Counted from the stretch's first letter, positions 27,797 to 37,236 are shown. The stretch is 64,000 bases of DNA from CAZOZZ01 sp965247425 (GCA_965247425.1 OZ252023.1:3286001-3350000), one strand, 5' to 3'. Made by a program: numbers and translations. Notes: generated from the letters alone by a model not told the origin.

Positions 27797-29113
27797 TCAT
27801 CTCACCTCAACGTGCGACAGAACGGCGTGCTTGAAAGCACGCCCACGTTCTTCGTAGCTCTCAAACATGTCGAAGCTGGCACATGCCGGTACCAGGAGGA
27901 CGATGTCTCCGGGCTGTCCCATTCCGATTGACTTATCGACCGCCTCGGTCATGGTACCGGTGCGACTCGTCGGGACACGGCCGGCGATTGCATCCTCCAG
28001 TTTTCCTGCCGACGCGCCGATCAACAGGACGTGCTTCACCCGCGACTCCATCGCTTCGACGAGGGGTTCGTAGGAGGCTCCCTTGTCCTTTCCGCCGACG
28101 ATCGCGATGACGTTCTCTTCGAATGATTCGAAGGCCTTGACCGCCGAATCCACATTCGTGGCCTTGGAGTCATTGACGAATTCGACTCCATCGATCGTGG
28201 CCACGGTCTCGAGCCGGTGCTCGACGGGACGAAATGTCCGAATGGTGGACGCGATCTGCTCCAATCGGATCTCAAATGTGCTGGCGACCAGGGCGGCTGC
28301 AAGCACGTTGTCGACGTTGTGTCGGCCCCTCAACGGGACTTCGCCAACTGAGATGAAACGGCGGCCGTGTACGAGCAGGTCGTCGCCCTCTCGACTCGCG
28401 CCGGAATCGAGGGAGCGATCCTGACTGAAAAGAAGTTCGGTGGACTCGAGGTTGACAGGAACAGGAAAACATTGCGGGTCGTCCCTGTTGACGACGGCGA
28501 AGTCGGAGGCGGCCTGATTGTGAAACACCTTGAACTTCGCCAGCCGATAGGCGTCGAAGTCGGCGTATCGATCCAGATGATCCGGCGTCACGTTCAGGAG
28601 AACCCCAACGCGAGGCTTGAAGTCGACGATCCCCTCGAGTTGAAAGCTGCTGACCTCCAGGACGTTGATCGTCTCTTCGGCCGAGCCTGCAACAAGATCC
28701 GAGACCGGAGTCCCGATGTTTCCGCCAACCTGAACCGGACGTCCACCGGCTCCGAGCATCTCGCCGACAAGCGTCGTGGTTGTCGTCTTGCCGTTAGACC
28801 CCGTAATGGCAACGACGTCGCCCTTCAGGTACCGAGATGCCACCTCCAGTTCGCTGACGATAGACACGCCCCTGCTCGCGGCCTCGGCCAGTGGCGCAAT
28901 GTTGGACGGCACACCCGGGCTCACAACTATCTCGTCAGCCTCCAGGAACCGTGACAACGTGTGCCCTCCGGTCTCGTATGGCACACCTATCCTTTCAAAT
29001 CCGCCTTCAAGAGACGGCTGGTTCGAATCAGTAGCGAACACTTCGATGCCCCGCCCCGTCAAGAGCCGCGCCGCCGCCAACCCGCTTTTCGCCATTCCAA
29101 CGATCAAAACCAT
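27797..29113 (-). CDS. murD: UDP-N-acetylmuramoylalanine--D-glutamate ligase MurD
   Basis: 438 residues from ATG 29113 (MVLIVGMAKSGLAAARLL), with AAAGGA just upstream. A frame open to 29194 reads translated repeat sequence and is rejected. Motifs: VAITGSNGKTTTTTLVGEML (P-loop), VLEVSSFQLEGI, FVNDSKATNVDSAVKAFES, LLVPACASFDMFESYEERG. It adds D-Glu to UDP-MurNAc-L-Ala. The gene is bracketed by two copies of the AGTGGCCAGTGGTCAG repeat. Confidence 0.96.
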   Translation of the reverse strand: MVLIVGMAKSGLAAARLLTGRGIEVFATDSNQPSLEGGFERIGVPYETGGHTLSRFLEADEIVVSPGVPSNIAPLAEAASRGVSIVSELEVASRYLKGDVVAITGSNGKTTTTTLVGEMLGAGGRPVQVGGNIGTPVSDLVAGSAEETINVLEVSSFQLEGIVDFKPRVGVLLNVTPDHLDRYADFDAYRLAKFKVFHNQAASDFAVVNRDDPQCFPVPVNLESTELLFSQDRSLDSGASREGDDLLVHGRRFISVGEVPLRGRHNVDNVLAAALVASTFEIRLEQIASTIRTFRPVEHRLETVATIDGVEFVNDSKATNVDSAVKAFESFEENVIAIVGGKDKGASYEPLVEAMESRVKHVLLIGASAGKLEDAIAGRVPTSRTGTMTEAVDKSIGMGQPGDIVLLVPACASFDMFESYEERGRAFKHAVLSHVEVR

Positions 29114-29125
29114 TTTCCTTTCCGA

Positions 29126-29212
29126 CAACTGACCACTGGCCACTGACCCTCTTTCATTTTCGGCCCGCCTTGCCCCCAACTGACCACTGACCACTGGCCA
29201 CTGGCCACTCCC
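29126..29212. repeat. AGTGGCCAGTGGTCAG repeat, copy 3 (inverted, double), between mraY and murD
   Basis: Two blocks, at 29126-29148 (CAACTGACCACTGGCCACTG) and 29178-29210 (CAACTGACCACTGACCACTG and CCACTGGCCACT), read as inverse complements of copies 1 and 2. They fill most of the mraY-murD gap. Confidence 0.78.
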
Positions 29213-29215
29213 CCC

Positions 29216-30358
29216 TTACCTCAACTTCAACGTCGACAAACTGAATAACGCGAACAACAGCGCGACGATCCAGAACCGTATGATAATTTTCGATTCCGTC
29301 CATCCGACAAGTTCGAAATGATGATGCAGGGGCGCCATCTTGAAAACTCGCTTTCCCCTGAACTTGTAGGACACCACCTGGGCCATCACCGACAGGGCTT
29401 CGACCACGAAGATCCCGCCGATAGAGATCAGCAATAGTTCCTGTTTGATGACGACGGCGACCGTTCCGATCGCTCCGCCCAGAGCGAGAGAGCCGACGTC
29501 ACCCATGAAGACTTCGGCAGGATGGGCGTTGTACCAGAGAAAACCCATGCTGGCCCCGGCCATGGATCCGCAAAAAATTGTGACCTCCCCCACCCGCGGT
29601 AAGAACTGGAGGTCGAGGTACTCCGAAAAGACGATGTGCCCGGTGACATATGTCAGAACCGTCAACGCGCCCGAAGCGATCAAAACGGATCCGATCGCCA
29701 GCCCATCCAGGCCATCGGTCAAGTTGACTGCGTTTGACGACCCGACCATGACGACGCCAATAAAGATCAGGAAGGGCAGGTACCCCAGAAAGAATAACGG
29801 GGTGCTCTGCCATATGATCAAGTCGGGAGTCATCGTCTTCAAGAACGGCACGGTCAGCTTCGTCGAGAAGAACCCCTGGCCTGTCAGGTCAATCAAAACG
29901 AATCCCACGGCAAGGGTGATCAAAGCCTGGCATCCGATCTTCGTTCCGGCTCTCAAGCCGAGCGACTGCTTTCGGACGATCTTCAAATAGTCGTCTGCAA
30001 AACCAACCATGCCGAACGCAAGGGTGGAGCCGATCAACAACCATCCGAAGGGGTTCCTCAAGTCCATCCACATAAGGGTCGAGGCGACGATCGAAACGAC
30101 GATCAGAACGCCCCCCATCGTCGGTGTGCCAGCCTTGGCCAGATGAGACTGCGGCCCATCATCCCGGATGTTCTGACCGATCTGGAACTTACGCAATCTC
30201 CCGATCAACCAGGGGCCCAGCACCAGGCTGATCAAGAGCGCCGTTATGCTGGCCATCGCTGTCCGGAACGTAATGTACTGGAAGACGTTCAGCACCCCGA
30301 AGAACGGCCAATCGGCCGTGCGGGGATACAGGTATTCGAAGAGGAGGTGATAGAGCAT
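29216..30358 (-). CDS. mraY: Phospho-N-acetylmuramoyl-pentapeptide transferase MraY
   Basis: 380 residues with about ten membrane helices. Motifs: AKAGTPTMGGVLIV, FADDYLKIVRKQSLGL (aspartates of the active site), NLTDGLDGLAIGSV, MGDVGSLALGGAIG, and the C-terminal FKMAPLHHHFELVGW. It makes lipid I. Its start overlaps the murF stop by one base. Confidence 0.98.
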   Translation of the reverse strand: MLYHLLFEYLYPRTADWPFFGVLNVFQYITFRTAMASITALLISLVLGPWLIGRLRKFQIGQNIRDDGPQSHLAKAGTPTMGGVLIVVSIVASTLMWMDLRNPFGWLLIGSTLAFGMVGFADDYLKIVRKQSLGLRAGTKIGCQALITLAVGFVLIDLTGQGFFSTKLTVPFLKTMTPDLIIWQSTPLFFLGYLPFLIFIGVVMVGSSNAVNLTDGLDGLAIGSVLIASGALTVLTYVTGHIVFSEYLDLQFLPRVGEVTIFCGSMAGASMGFLWYNAHPAEVFMGDVGSLALGGAIGTVAVVIKQELLLISIGGIFVVEALSVMAQVVSYKFRGKRVFKMAPLHHHFELVGWTESKIIIRFWIVALLFALFSLSTLKLR

Positions 30359-31749
30359 TACGGTTCCAGGCTCGAAAACGAAAGCCTCAGCGTGTCCAGC
30401 ACTTGCTCCAGATGCACGCCTCGCGATCCTTTAAGCAGGACCAGGTCACCCTTCCGAAGCTTCTGGGTCAGCAGATCTCCGGCTTCGATGGAATCTTTCG
30501 CAAACAGGAGGCCTGCGGGATCCGCTCCTGCTTCGGCGGCACCGTCTACGAGCGCCCTGGCGCCGTCACCCACCCCAACTATAAGTTCGATGCCCGCTTT
30601 GACGGCTTCCTTTCCGCAAGTGGCATGCAGCTTTCCACTCGTTGCCCCGAGTTCGAGCATTTCTCCGGCGACCAGAATTTTCCTGCCAAATCCGGAAAAC
30701 TGTCCGATCAACTTCGTCATTTCGGTAAGGGCTTTGGGGTTCGAGTTGTAGGAGTCGTCGATGAGCGCAAAGCCTTCCCGGAAGTGGATGACCGTACCTC
30801 TCATCTTCTCGGTAGCCATTTTTTCGACGGCCAGTCGTGCTTCATCCCAACCGATCCCATGCGTCACGCCGACACTGATTGCGGCGACAACGTTCGACAC
30901 GTTGTGCGCCCCAAGCATCGGCAGGACGAAGTTGACCTCACGGCGGCCGTGCCGGACGGTGAAACCGGTACCCTCTAATCCAAGGTTCTCTATGCGGGTA
31001 GCGCGAAATGCGGCGACAGACCGGACACCGTAAGTCACGATCTCGCCATCGAACCTTCGAGACATCGCTCGGACCCGTGAATCGTCGTTGTTCAGATACG
31101 CTCGCCGCTCGCCCATCAGACCCTCGAGCAACTCGGCTTTTGCCTGGGCGATCTCGCCGATCGACTTAAAAAACTCCAGGTGGACAGGGTTCACGTTCGT
31201 AATGACGCCCTCGTTCGGCTCCGCGATCGCCGCCAGTTTCTGAATTTCACCCGTGGCCGACATCCCCATCTCCAACACCGCAAAGTCGTGATACTTCTCC
31301 GCCCTCAGCAAACACAGCGGCAGGCCGTATTCGTTATTCATGTTCCCGACCGACCGCAGCACGGTGTGACGCTCCCCGAGGACCGCCGAAATCATTTCCT
31401 TGGTCGTTGTCTTTCCGATGCTACCGGTAACCGCGACCAGCGGCCCACCCCAGGCCCGGCGCACGGCACGAGCCATTGCCCCGAGGGCGTCGGGCGGCGA
31501 ACCTACGCGAATCAGCGGCAAATCATCGCCACCTCGAAACCCAGCGGCGACTACCGCGCCCGCAGCGCCCCGGGCGGCGGCCTCTCGCACAAAATCGTGT
31601 CCATCAAAGTTGGGGCCCCTGACGGCGAAAAACAGTTCGCCCTGCTTGATCGAACGACTGTCGATCGAGTACCCGCGCACCCGGGTCGTTTCCGATCGAT
31701 CCAGCTCCCCCGCGACGTGATCAGCTATTTCTTCGAGCCTGAAGTTCAT
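30358..31749 (-). CDS. murF: UDP-MurNAc-tripeptide--D-Ala-D-Ala ligase MurF
   Basis: 463 residues. Motifs: YSIDSRSIKQGELFFAVRGP, VAVTGSIGKTTTKEMISAVL (P-loop; Ile replaces the more usual Asn or Ser), NNEYGLPLCLLRAE, FALIDDSYNSNPKALTEM. It completes the pentapeptide. It overlaps the murE end by 29 bp. A D-Ala-D-Ala ligase gene, often nearby, is not in this window. Confidence 0.96.
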   Translation of the reverse strand: MNFRLEEIADHVAGELDRSETTRVRGYSIDSRSIKQGELFFAVRGPNFDGHDFVREAAARGAAGAVVAAGFRGGDDLPLIRVGSPPDALGAMARAVRRAWGGPLVAVTGSIGKTTTKEMISAVLGERHTVLRSVGNMNNEYGLPLCLLRAEKYHDFAVLEMGMSATGEIQKLAAIAEPNEGVITNVNPVHLEFFKSIGEIAQAKAELLEGLMGERRAYLNNDDSRVRAMSRRFDGEIVTYGVRSVAAFRATRIENLGLEGTGFTVRHGRREVNFVLPMLGAHNVSNVVAAISVGVTHGIGWDEARLAVEKMATEKMRGTVIHFREGFALIDDSYNSNPKALTEMTKLIGQFSGFGRKILVAGEMLELGATSGKLHATCGKEAVKAGIELIVGVGDGARALVDGAAEAGADPAGLLFAKDSIEAGDLLTQKLRKGDLVLLKGSRGVHLEQVLDTLRLSFSSLEP

Positions 31750-33193
31750 CTAACAATTCTCGGGTCACCGCCCGATCGTCAAAAGCAATCTGTTCATTTC
31801 CGATCACCTGGTACGTCTCGTGACCTTTACCGGCGATCACCACCGTGTCGTCGTTTCCCGCTTCACCAATCGCGGCGGCGATCGCGTCCCGCCTGTCGAC
31901 AAACGAGGCGAAACGGCGTCCGGTGGGCCGCAAGCCTTCCTCGATCATCCGTATGATTTCCCGCGGGTCCTCGCCCCGGGGGTTGTCGGAAGTCACAACG
32001 GCAAAATCACTCAAACGGCCGGCCACCTCACCCATTCGGGAACGCTTCGTAATGTCTCGCTCGCCCCCACAGCCGAAGACGACCACAAGCCTGCCCGCTG
32101 TGATCTCCCGCGCCGCGCGCAGGACGTTGTCGAGCGCATCGTCGGTGTGGGCGTAATCGACGATGCACCTGAAGGGTTGGCCACGGTCTACAGATTCGAA
32201 TCGTCCCGGCACTCCCTTCATGTCTCGAAGCCCTTCAACTATTGCGCCGGTCGGCACGTCGAGAGCCAACGAAACTCCGACGCTCGCCAGTACGTTGTAC
32301 AAGTTCGGGCGGCCCATGAGCGGACACCGGACGTCGATCGGCCCTCTCGGTGTCTGGAATGACACATCCATCCCCGTCGATCCAAAGCTGTGACCAGTCG
32401 GGTAAATGTCCGCCTCGTCGGTCAGTCCGTAGGACAGCATGTCTCGCGGACCACTAACCCGAAGCTCCTCGAAGGAAACATCGTCCCGGTTAATCACCCC
32501 GATCCGCGCCGGCGTCCCGGAAACTCCCGAAAAGAGCTTCTTCTTGGCTTCGAAATACGCTTCCATTCCGCCGTGAAAATCCAGGTGGTCGCCGCTCAGG
32601 TTCGTGAAGACCACGACCTCGAACTCCAGCCTTTCCACCCTGCGGAGGGCGATGGAATGCGACGAAACCTCCATCACCGCATGTCGACATCCAGCCTCGA
32701 ATGCGGATCTGAAAATCCGCTCCAGGTCCGTCGCCTCCGGTGTGGTGCGTTCGGCGGCATAGTCAAACCCAGGCCCCCTGTAGTCGATCGTCCCCAGGAC
32801 GGTCACGGGATGCCCGGCCGCTTTCAGGATGGACTCCACGACGTACGTGGTCGTCGTCTTCCCGTTGGTTCCCGTGATACCGACCAGGTGCATCTGCCGA
32901 GTCGGCCGACCGTAGTAATTGGCGGCCAGCGATGCCAGCGCGGCCCGATCCGACGACACCTGCACCCAGGGGAGCGCACCCGCGGACGCCGCCTCTGAAA
33001 CCACCGCAGCCGCGCCGTTTCCGACTGCGTCTCGGACAAAATCGTTACCGTCGGCCTGTTCGCCGCGAATCGCTACGAAGACGGCGGCTTCTCCAACACG
33101 GCGAGAGTCGTGCTCCACGCCGGACACGATCGTGTCGAGGTCCCCGCTGGCTGAACGAACCTCGACATCCTTCAATAGATCGGCCAGTTTCAT
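31721..33193 (-). CDS. murE: UDP-MurNAc-tripeptide synthetase MurE (meso-DAP type)
   Basis: 490 residues from ATG 33193 (MKLADLLKDVEVRS); an upstream in-frame start at 33238 is less likely. Motifs: VGITGTNGKTTTTYVVESIL (P-loop), HAVMEVSSHSIALRRVE, RCIVDYAHTDDALDNVL, and VTSDNPRGEDPREII, whose DNPR box predicts meso-diaminopimelate rather than lysine. A family A palindromic element separates it from ftsI, 65 bp upstream of its ATG. Confidence 0.96.
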   Translation of the reverse strand: MKLADLLKDVEVRSASGDLDTIVSGVEHDSRRVGEAAVFVAIRGEQADGNDFVRDAVGNGAAAVVSEAASAGALPWVQVSSDRAALASLAANYYGRPTRQMHLVGITGTNGKTTTTYVVESILKAAGHPVTVLGTIDYRGPGFDYAAERTTPEATDLERIFRSAFEAGCRHAVMEVSSHSIALRRVERLEFEVVVFTNLSGDHLDFHGGMEAYFEAKKKLFSGVSGTPARIGVINRDDVSFEELRVSGPRDMLSYGLTDEADIYPTGHSFGSTGMDVSFQTPRGPIDVRCPLMGRPNLYNVLASVGVSLALDVPTGAIVEGLRDMKGVPGRFESVDRGQPFRCIVDYAHTDDALDNVLRAAREITAGRLVVVFGCGGERDITKRSRMGEVAGRLSDFAVVTSDNPRGEDPREIIRMIEEGLRPTGRRFASFVDRRDAIAAAIGEAGNDDTVVIAGKGHETYQVIGNEQIAFDDRAVTRELLDELQARRNS

Positions 33194-33258
33194 CCTTCGA
33201 GCTTGCCCTCGCGTCGGACGGAGATCCTTCCCGACCACAACCGAAAAAACGACAGGGC

Positions 33259-33422
33259 TAGGAGCCTGCGAGGCAGAAGGAATCTACTGCGAAAGCGGTA
33301 TAATCGGTCCATATTTCCCCGATTTTTCGTTAAATAGAACCACTATTCGCCTCAAAATCGAGAAAATCTGGTCTCGATTCTCCACTTTCTCGCTACGATC
33401 CCTTCTGCCTCGCAGGCTCCTA
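33259..33422 (-). repeat. Palindromic interspersed element, copy A (between ftsI and murE)
   Basis: 164 bp bounded by a perfect 22-bp inverted repeat (TAGGAGCCTGCGAGGCAGAA at the left, its complement at 33401-33422). In reverse orientation the interior matches copy B at 49466-49647 along nearly its whole length (GATCGTAGCGAGAAAG, AATAGTGGTTCTATTT, CGAAAAATCGGGG, TATGGACCGATT). It is oriented with dcw transcription. A further partial terminus (GGAGCCTGCGAGGG) abuts the right end at 33423. No ORF; possibly a non-autonomous mobile element or a structured RNA. Confidence 0.85.
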
Positions 33423-33455
33423 GGAGCCTGCGAGGGCCGGGCCGACGGCTCGCCC

Positions 33456-35507
33456 TTACCTGAAGTCGTCCGGGCTCGGCCCGCGTAACTCGCTGGTGGA
33501 AAATCGGACCTGAACCCGCGCACCGGGACGAATCAGCGCTCCTGCCGCCGGCGACTGCAGGACGGCAGCTCCCGAGCCTCCCGCCTGAAGCCTGAGGCCG
33601 AGCCTCAGGCATTCGTCCGTCACTTGTCGAAGAGATTTTCCGTAGAAGTTCGGTACTGGCAGTTGAACGAGTGCCTGCTCATCATGGGAAGTCGGAAAAC
33701 CCAGCCCCTCGCCGTACAAAGTATCCACCACTTCCCACGCGTCCGCTGTTCGATTTTGCTCACGAGGGAGAGTGGGCCGCGGTAGCGCAGGGGCAGCGTT
33801 GTCTTCGGTGAACCTGGGGGCAGAAACCGGCGAATCGGGGGCGATGGACCGGTAGCGCAGAATCTGCTCGACGATGCTCTTGAACACCGGCGCCGCGACT
33901 GTTCCACCATGGTCGCCTCCCTGCGGCTCGTCAATGACAACGATCGCGGAGACGACGGGACTGGTCGCAGGAGCATACCCCGCAAACGAAGCCACGTGCT
34001 TGGTCAGCGAATAGGTGCCGGTTACCCTATCCAGCTTCTGGGCGGTTCCCGTTTTCCCCGCAACCGAATACCCGCGAATTTGAGCCGCTGTGGCCGTCCC
34101 GGCGGCCACGACCTGGCGGAGGGCGTCTTGCATCCGCCGGGCCGTTTCGGGGAACATCACCCGTTGCCCGCGAGGGTTGATCCGCTCGCTGGTCCCGTCA
34201 ATCGAATTTTCGATCCGCGTCACGACATACGGGCTGTAAAGGATCCCTCCGTTGCCGACCGCAGATATGAGGTTGACGATCTGGAGTGGGGTCACAGCAA
34301 TCTCCTGCCCCATCGAGATGGCTCCTACCGAAACCCGTGACCACCGATTGGCGGGCTTCGTGAGACCACGCTCCTCGCCGGGAAGATCGATGCCCGAAGG
34401 TTTGCCAAATCCCAGACGGTCGATATAACTGGCGAATCTTTCGTCTCCAAGTCGCAGGCCCAGCTTGATGATACCGACATCCGATGAGAACTGCAGGATC
34501 TCGCGCACCGTAAGGACCCCGAACGGTTTGTGGTCGTGAATGCGATGCCCAAACAGCACGATCGACCCCATCTCACAATCGATCTCTTCTTCGAGGTATG
34601 TGAGGTTCTCTTCCAGCGCGGCGGCTGCAGTGACGACCTTGAAAGTCGAGCCCGGCTCGTAGACATGGCTGATGGCCCGATTCCGGAAGTTCACCTGGGG
34701 GTATTTCCCGAATTCGTTGGGATTGAACTGGGGATAGTTCGCCATCGCCAGAATCTCGCCGTTGCCGGGGTCCATGACGATCACCGACATCCCGACGGCT
34801 TTTGTTCGGCGAACCGTCTCCATCAGCTCCTTTTCAACAATGTATTGGATGTTCTGATCGATCGTCGTCGTCAGGTTTGAGCCGGCCGTGGGAGGCTGCT
34901 CGAGGCGATGGAAGCTGCGTCCCATGGCGTCGGTGATCACCACGACCTTACCCGGGGTGCCTCCAACCACGTTGTCGAAACGGTATTCGAGCCCGCTGCC
35001 TCCCTCGTCGTCGAGGTTGACGAAACCCAGGACATGGGAAGCCAATTCGCGCTTCGGATAAAAGCGTTTGCTCTCTTTCTGAAAGTAGAGTCCTTTAAAA
35101 TGTCCCGCCTTGATTCGAGCGGCTTGCCGTGCCGACAGCTTCCTTTCTATCCAGGTAAACCACCGCTCGGAATCAAGGCGGGTCTCCAGGGACGGAGTGG
35201 GAACTTCAAGTATTTCAGACAAGAACGCCGCGGTTCCGGCGGCGTCGTCAATTTCCCTGGGAACGGCGTACAAAGAGTCGACTTCGATGCTGACCGCCAG
35301 TTCATTGCCGTTGCGGTCGTAGATCGAACCACGCCGTGGACTGATGACCAGGTTCCTTTCCTGCTGGCTCTTCGCTCGTTCCCTAAGGTTCGCCGATTCG
35401 ACGACCTGTAAGAAATAGAGCCGCCCACCGATTGCGACCCCCCAAAGGCTCATGAACAGTGCAATCGCGACCAGTCGTCTGTTGGTATTGGGCCGCCGGT
35501 TCTTCAT
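33456..35507 (-). CDS. ftsI: Septal penicillin-binding protein FtsI with C-terminal PASTA domain
   Basis: 683 residues. One N-terminal membrane helix (LVAIALFMSLWGVAIGGRLY), the PBP dimerisation domain (SPRRGSIYDRNGNELAVS), and a class B transpeptidase domain: YEPGSTFKVVTAAAALEE (SxxK serine), FSSDVGIIKLGL (SxD/N) and YSVAGKTGTAQKLD (KTG). A single PASTA repeat near residues 620-680 begins at LPVPNFYGKSLRQVTDECL, a feature of Spo0VD/PASTA-type FtsI. It cross-links septal peptidoglycan with FtsW. ftsL ends 20 bp upstream. Confidence 0.96.
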   Translation of the reverse strand: MKNRRPNTNRRLVAIALFMSLWGVAIGGRLYFLQVVESANLRERAKSQQERNLVISPRRGSIYDRNGNELAVSIEVDSLYAVPREIDDAAGTAAFLSEILEVPTPSLETRLDSERWFTWIERKLSARQAARIKAGHFKGLYFQKESKRFYPKRELASHVLGFVNLDDEGGSGLEYRFDNVVGGTPGKVVVITDAMGRSFHRLEQPPTAGSNLTTTIDQNIQYIVEKELMETVRRTKAVGMSVIVMDPGNGEILAMANYPQFNPNEFGKYPQVNFRNRAISHVYEPGSTFKVVTAAAALEENLTYLEEEIDCEMGSIVLFGHRIHDHKPFGVLTVREILQFSSDVGIIKLGLRLGDERFASYIDRLGFGKPSGIDLPGEERGLTKPANRWSRVSVGAISMGQEIAVTPLQIVNLISAVGNGGILYSPYVVTRIENSIDGTSERINPRGQRVMFPETARRMQDALRQVVAAGTATAAQIRGYSVAGKTGTAQKLDRVTGTYSLTKHVASFAGYAPATSPVVSAIVVIDEPQGGDHGGTVAAPVFKSIVEQILRYRSIAPDSPVSAPRFTEDNAAPALPRPTLPREQNRTADAWEVVDTLYGEGLGFPTSHDEQALVQLPVPNFYGKSLRQVTDECLRLGLRLQAGGSGAAVLQSPAAGALIRPGARVQVRFSTSELRGPSPDDFR

Positions 35508-35527
35508 CCGCTATCCAGGTTTGCAAG

Positions 35528-35932
35528 CTACGGGATTCTCTTTGCCGCCACGAGAGTTGGTTGGGGGCGGTCGGGCGACGGGGATGAGTAGCCGGCTCGA
35601 ACGGCCACGATTTGTCCGCCACCAGGTCCGACCATACCGAGTTCCCTCCGGGCGAGGGCATCGATTCGTTGCGGGCTCCGCAGAGTGGCCCTTTCGATCC
35701 TGAGTTGCTGGGCAACTTCCTCGAGTTGTTCGATCTTCGTCTGGGCTGCTTCGATCCCGTAGCCGTGCTGGATCCACTGGTATTGTTGCCAGGCGTAGAA
35801 AAACACTCCCAGCACAAAGACAGCGGCCAACAGAGTCAGGCAGAGATATTCAAGCTGACACTGGGCATCCGCCTCGCGCACGATCCTGGAATTATTGATC
35901 TTCTTCTCGAAATGAACATCGATCATGGACAT
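35528..35932 (-). CDS. ftsL: Cell division protein FtsL
   Basis: 134 residues, assigned by position and topology: short cytosolic N-terminus, one membrane helix near residues 29-48 (LCLTLLAAVFVLGVFFYAWQ), then a coiled coil (GIEAAQTKIEQLEEVAQQLR) and LARRELGMVGPGGGQIV, a common FtsL ending. The C-terminus has a proline-rich tail. Its ATG overlaps the rsmH stop (TAATG). An alternative ATG is at 35926. Sequence conservation of FtsL is always weak. Confidence 0.86.
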   Translation of the reverse strand: MSMIDVHFEKKINNSRIVREADAQCQLEYLCLTLLAAVFVLGVFFYAWQQYQWIQHGYGIEAAQTKIEQLEEVAQQLRIERATLRSPQRIDALARRELGMVGPGGGQIVAVRAGYSSPSPDRPQPTLVAAKRIP

Positions 35933-36792
35933 TAGACTATCTCCATCGCTCGGAGCTTGGCACTTCGCGCTCGCGGGTTGCGATACCGCTCCGGGTCACC
36001 GGCCCGCACCACTTTCTTGGTCAGGACTTGACCCAACTCGCGCATTCGGTGCTTGACGATCCGATCTTCCAGGGAATGAAAACTGATGATGACCAGACGG
36101 CCACCCGACCTGAGTAACTTGCCCGAGACCTCGAGTAAGGTCCGAATACTATCCAATTCCTTGTTCACGGCCAGTCGCAGAGCCATGAAGGTGCGGGTTG
36201 CCGGGTGAATCCGACCGTATCGGGGCTTACCGGTAACAGCCTCGATCGCCCGAACCAGATCCGCGGTGGAGTGATGTGGACGAGCGCGGACGATCGACCG
36301 GGCCAGGGGGCGGGATCGCCGCTCCTCACCGAGGTTATAGATCAGGTCGGCCAGTTCTTTTTCGCTTGTGTAGTTCACGATTTCGGCAGCGGTGAGCTCG
36401 CCCCGGCGGTCCATTCTCATATCAAGGGGACCGTCCAGTCGAAAAGAAAACCCTCTTTCGGGATCGTCGAGCATCATCGAAGAAACTCCAAGGTCTGCCA
36501 ACAGCCCATCGGCTCCCAGGAAATCGGCCTCACGCGCAACTTCATCGATTCGAGCGAAATTGGCTTGAACAAAGATGGTTCTCGCCTCGTAGGGCGCCAG
36601 TCTCTCTCGAGCCAGCTCCAGCGCCGAATCATCCTGATCGACCACCAACAGCGTCCCGTCGGGAGCGGTGCGTTCCAGAATCGCGGCTGCGTGTCCAGCA
36701 GCTCCCGCGGTGGCGTCGATAAACCTTCCCCCAGTCTGGGGATTCAAGAAGTGCAGGACTTCTTCGAGGAGAACCGGAGTGTGATCGTACAT
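35932..36792 (-). CDS. rsmH: 16S rRNA (cytosine1402-N4)-methyltransferase RsmH
   Basis: 286 residues. Signature MYDHTPVLLEEVLHFLNPQT, FIDATAGAAGHAAAILER (SAM site), LGVSSMMLDDPERGFSFR, RTFMALRLAVNKELDSI, and the C-terminal RNPRARSAKLRAMEIV. It methylates C1402 of 16S rRNA. Second gene of the dcw operon, 6 bp after mraZ. Confidence 0.98.
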   Translation of the reverse strand: MYDHTPVLLEEVLHFLNPQTGGRFIDATAGAAGHAAAILERTAPDGTLLVVDQDDSALELARERLAPYEARTIFVQANFARIDEVAREADFLGADGLLADLGVSSMMLDDPERGFSFRLDGPLDMRMDRRGELTAAEIVNYTSEKELADLIYNLGEERRSRPLARSIVRARPHHSTADLVRAIEAVTGKPRYGRIHPATRTFMALRLAVNKELDSIRTLLEVSGKLLRSGGRLVIISFHSLEDRIVKHRMRELGQVLTKKVVRAGDPERYRNPRARSAKLRAMEIV

Positions 36793-36798
36793 ACATTC

Positions 36799-37236
36799 CT
36801 AAACCCCCAATTCGGTGCTGATATCCTTCAGATCCTGTTCAGTCAACTCACCCAACCGATCGAGGAACCGTTCGTTGTCACACACTTCCAGGTAGTCTAA
36901 ATTTCCCAGGACAGCAACTTCTCCGTCCATCTTGGCCGACTTCCGTAATACAGGTGGAATCAGGATCCGCCCCTGCTTATCCATGGAGGTTAACTGGCCG
37001 TAATAGTTCGTTCGGTCCAGAAATTTTATTTTGGTGGGATCAAAGGAAGGTATCTTGGCGAGTCTATCTTCAATTTCTTGCCAGACTTGAAGGGGATAAA
37101 CACGGACGGACTGGCCGGTGATGCTGGTAACGTAGAAGTCGCTGCCCCAGGAATCCTGAATGTCTCCGCGGTAGACCGATGGAATCTTCAGTCGGCCTTT
37201 CTCGTCAATTCGTGCTGGAGCGTTTCCGCGAAGCAT
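36799..37236 (-). CDS. mraZ: Transcriptional regulator MraZ
   Basis: 145 residues with two SpoVT/AbrB-like MraZ domains: GNAPARIDEKGRLKIPSVYR near the start and QLTSMDKQGRILIPPVLRK in the second half. MraZ binds repeated boxes upstream of its own gene and represses the dcw operon. Matching 10-bp periodic boxes lie directly upstream (37251-37300). First gene of the cluster; divergent from ychF. Confidence 0.97.
   Translation of the reverse strand: MLRGNAPARIDEKGRLKIPSVYRGDIQDSWGSDFYVTSITGQSVRVYPLQVWQEIEDRLAKIPSFDPTKIKFLDRTNYYGQLTSMDKQGRILIPPVLRKSAKMDGEVAVLGNLDYLEVCDNERFLDRLGELTEQDLKDISTELGV

Noticed and set aside
33299..33304. TATAAT inside palindromic element A as a promoter
   Set aside because: The equivalent position in copy B reads TAGAAT and no -35 is seen, so it is not a conserved feature of the element.
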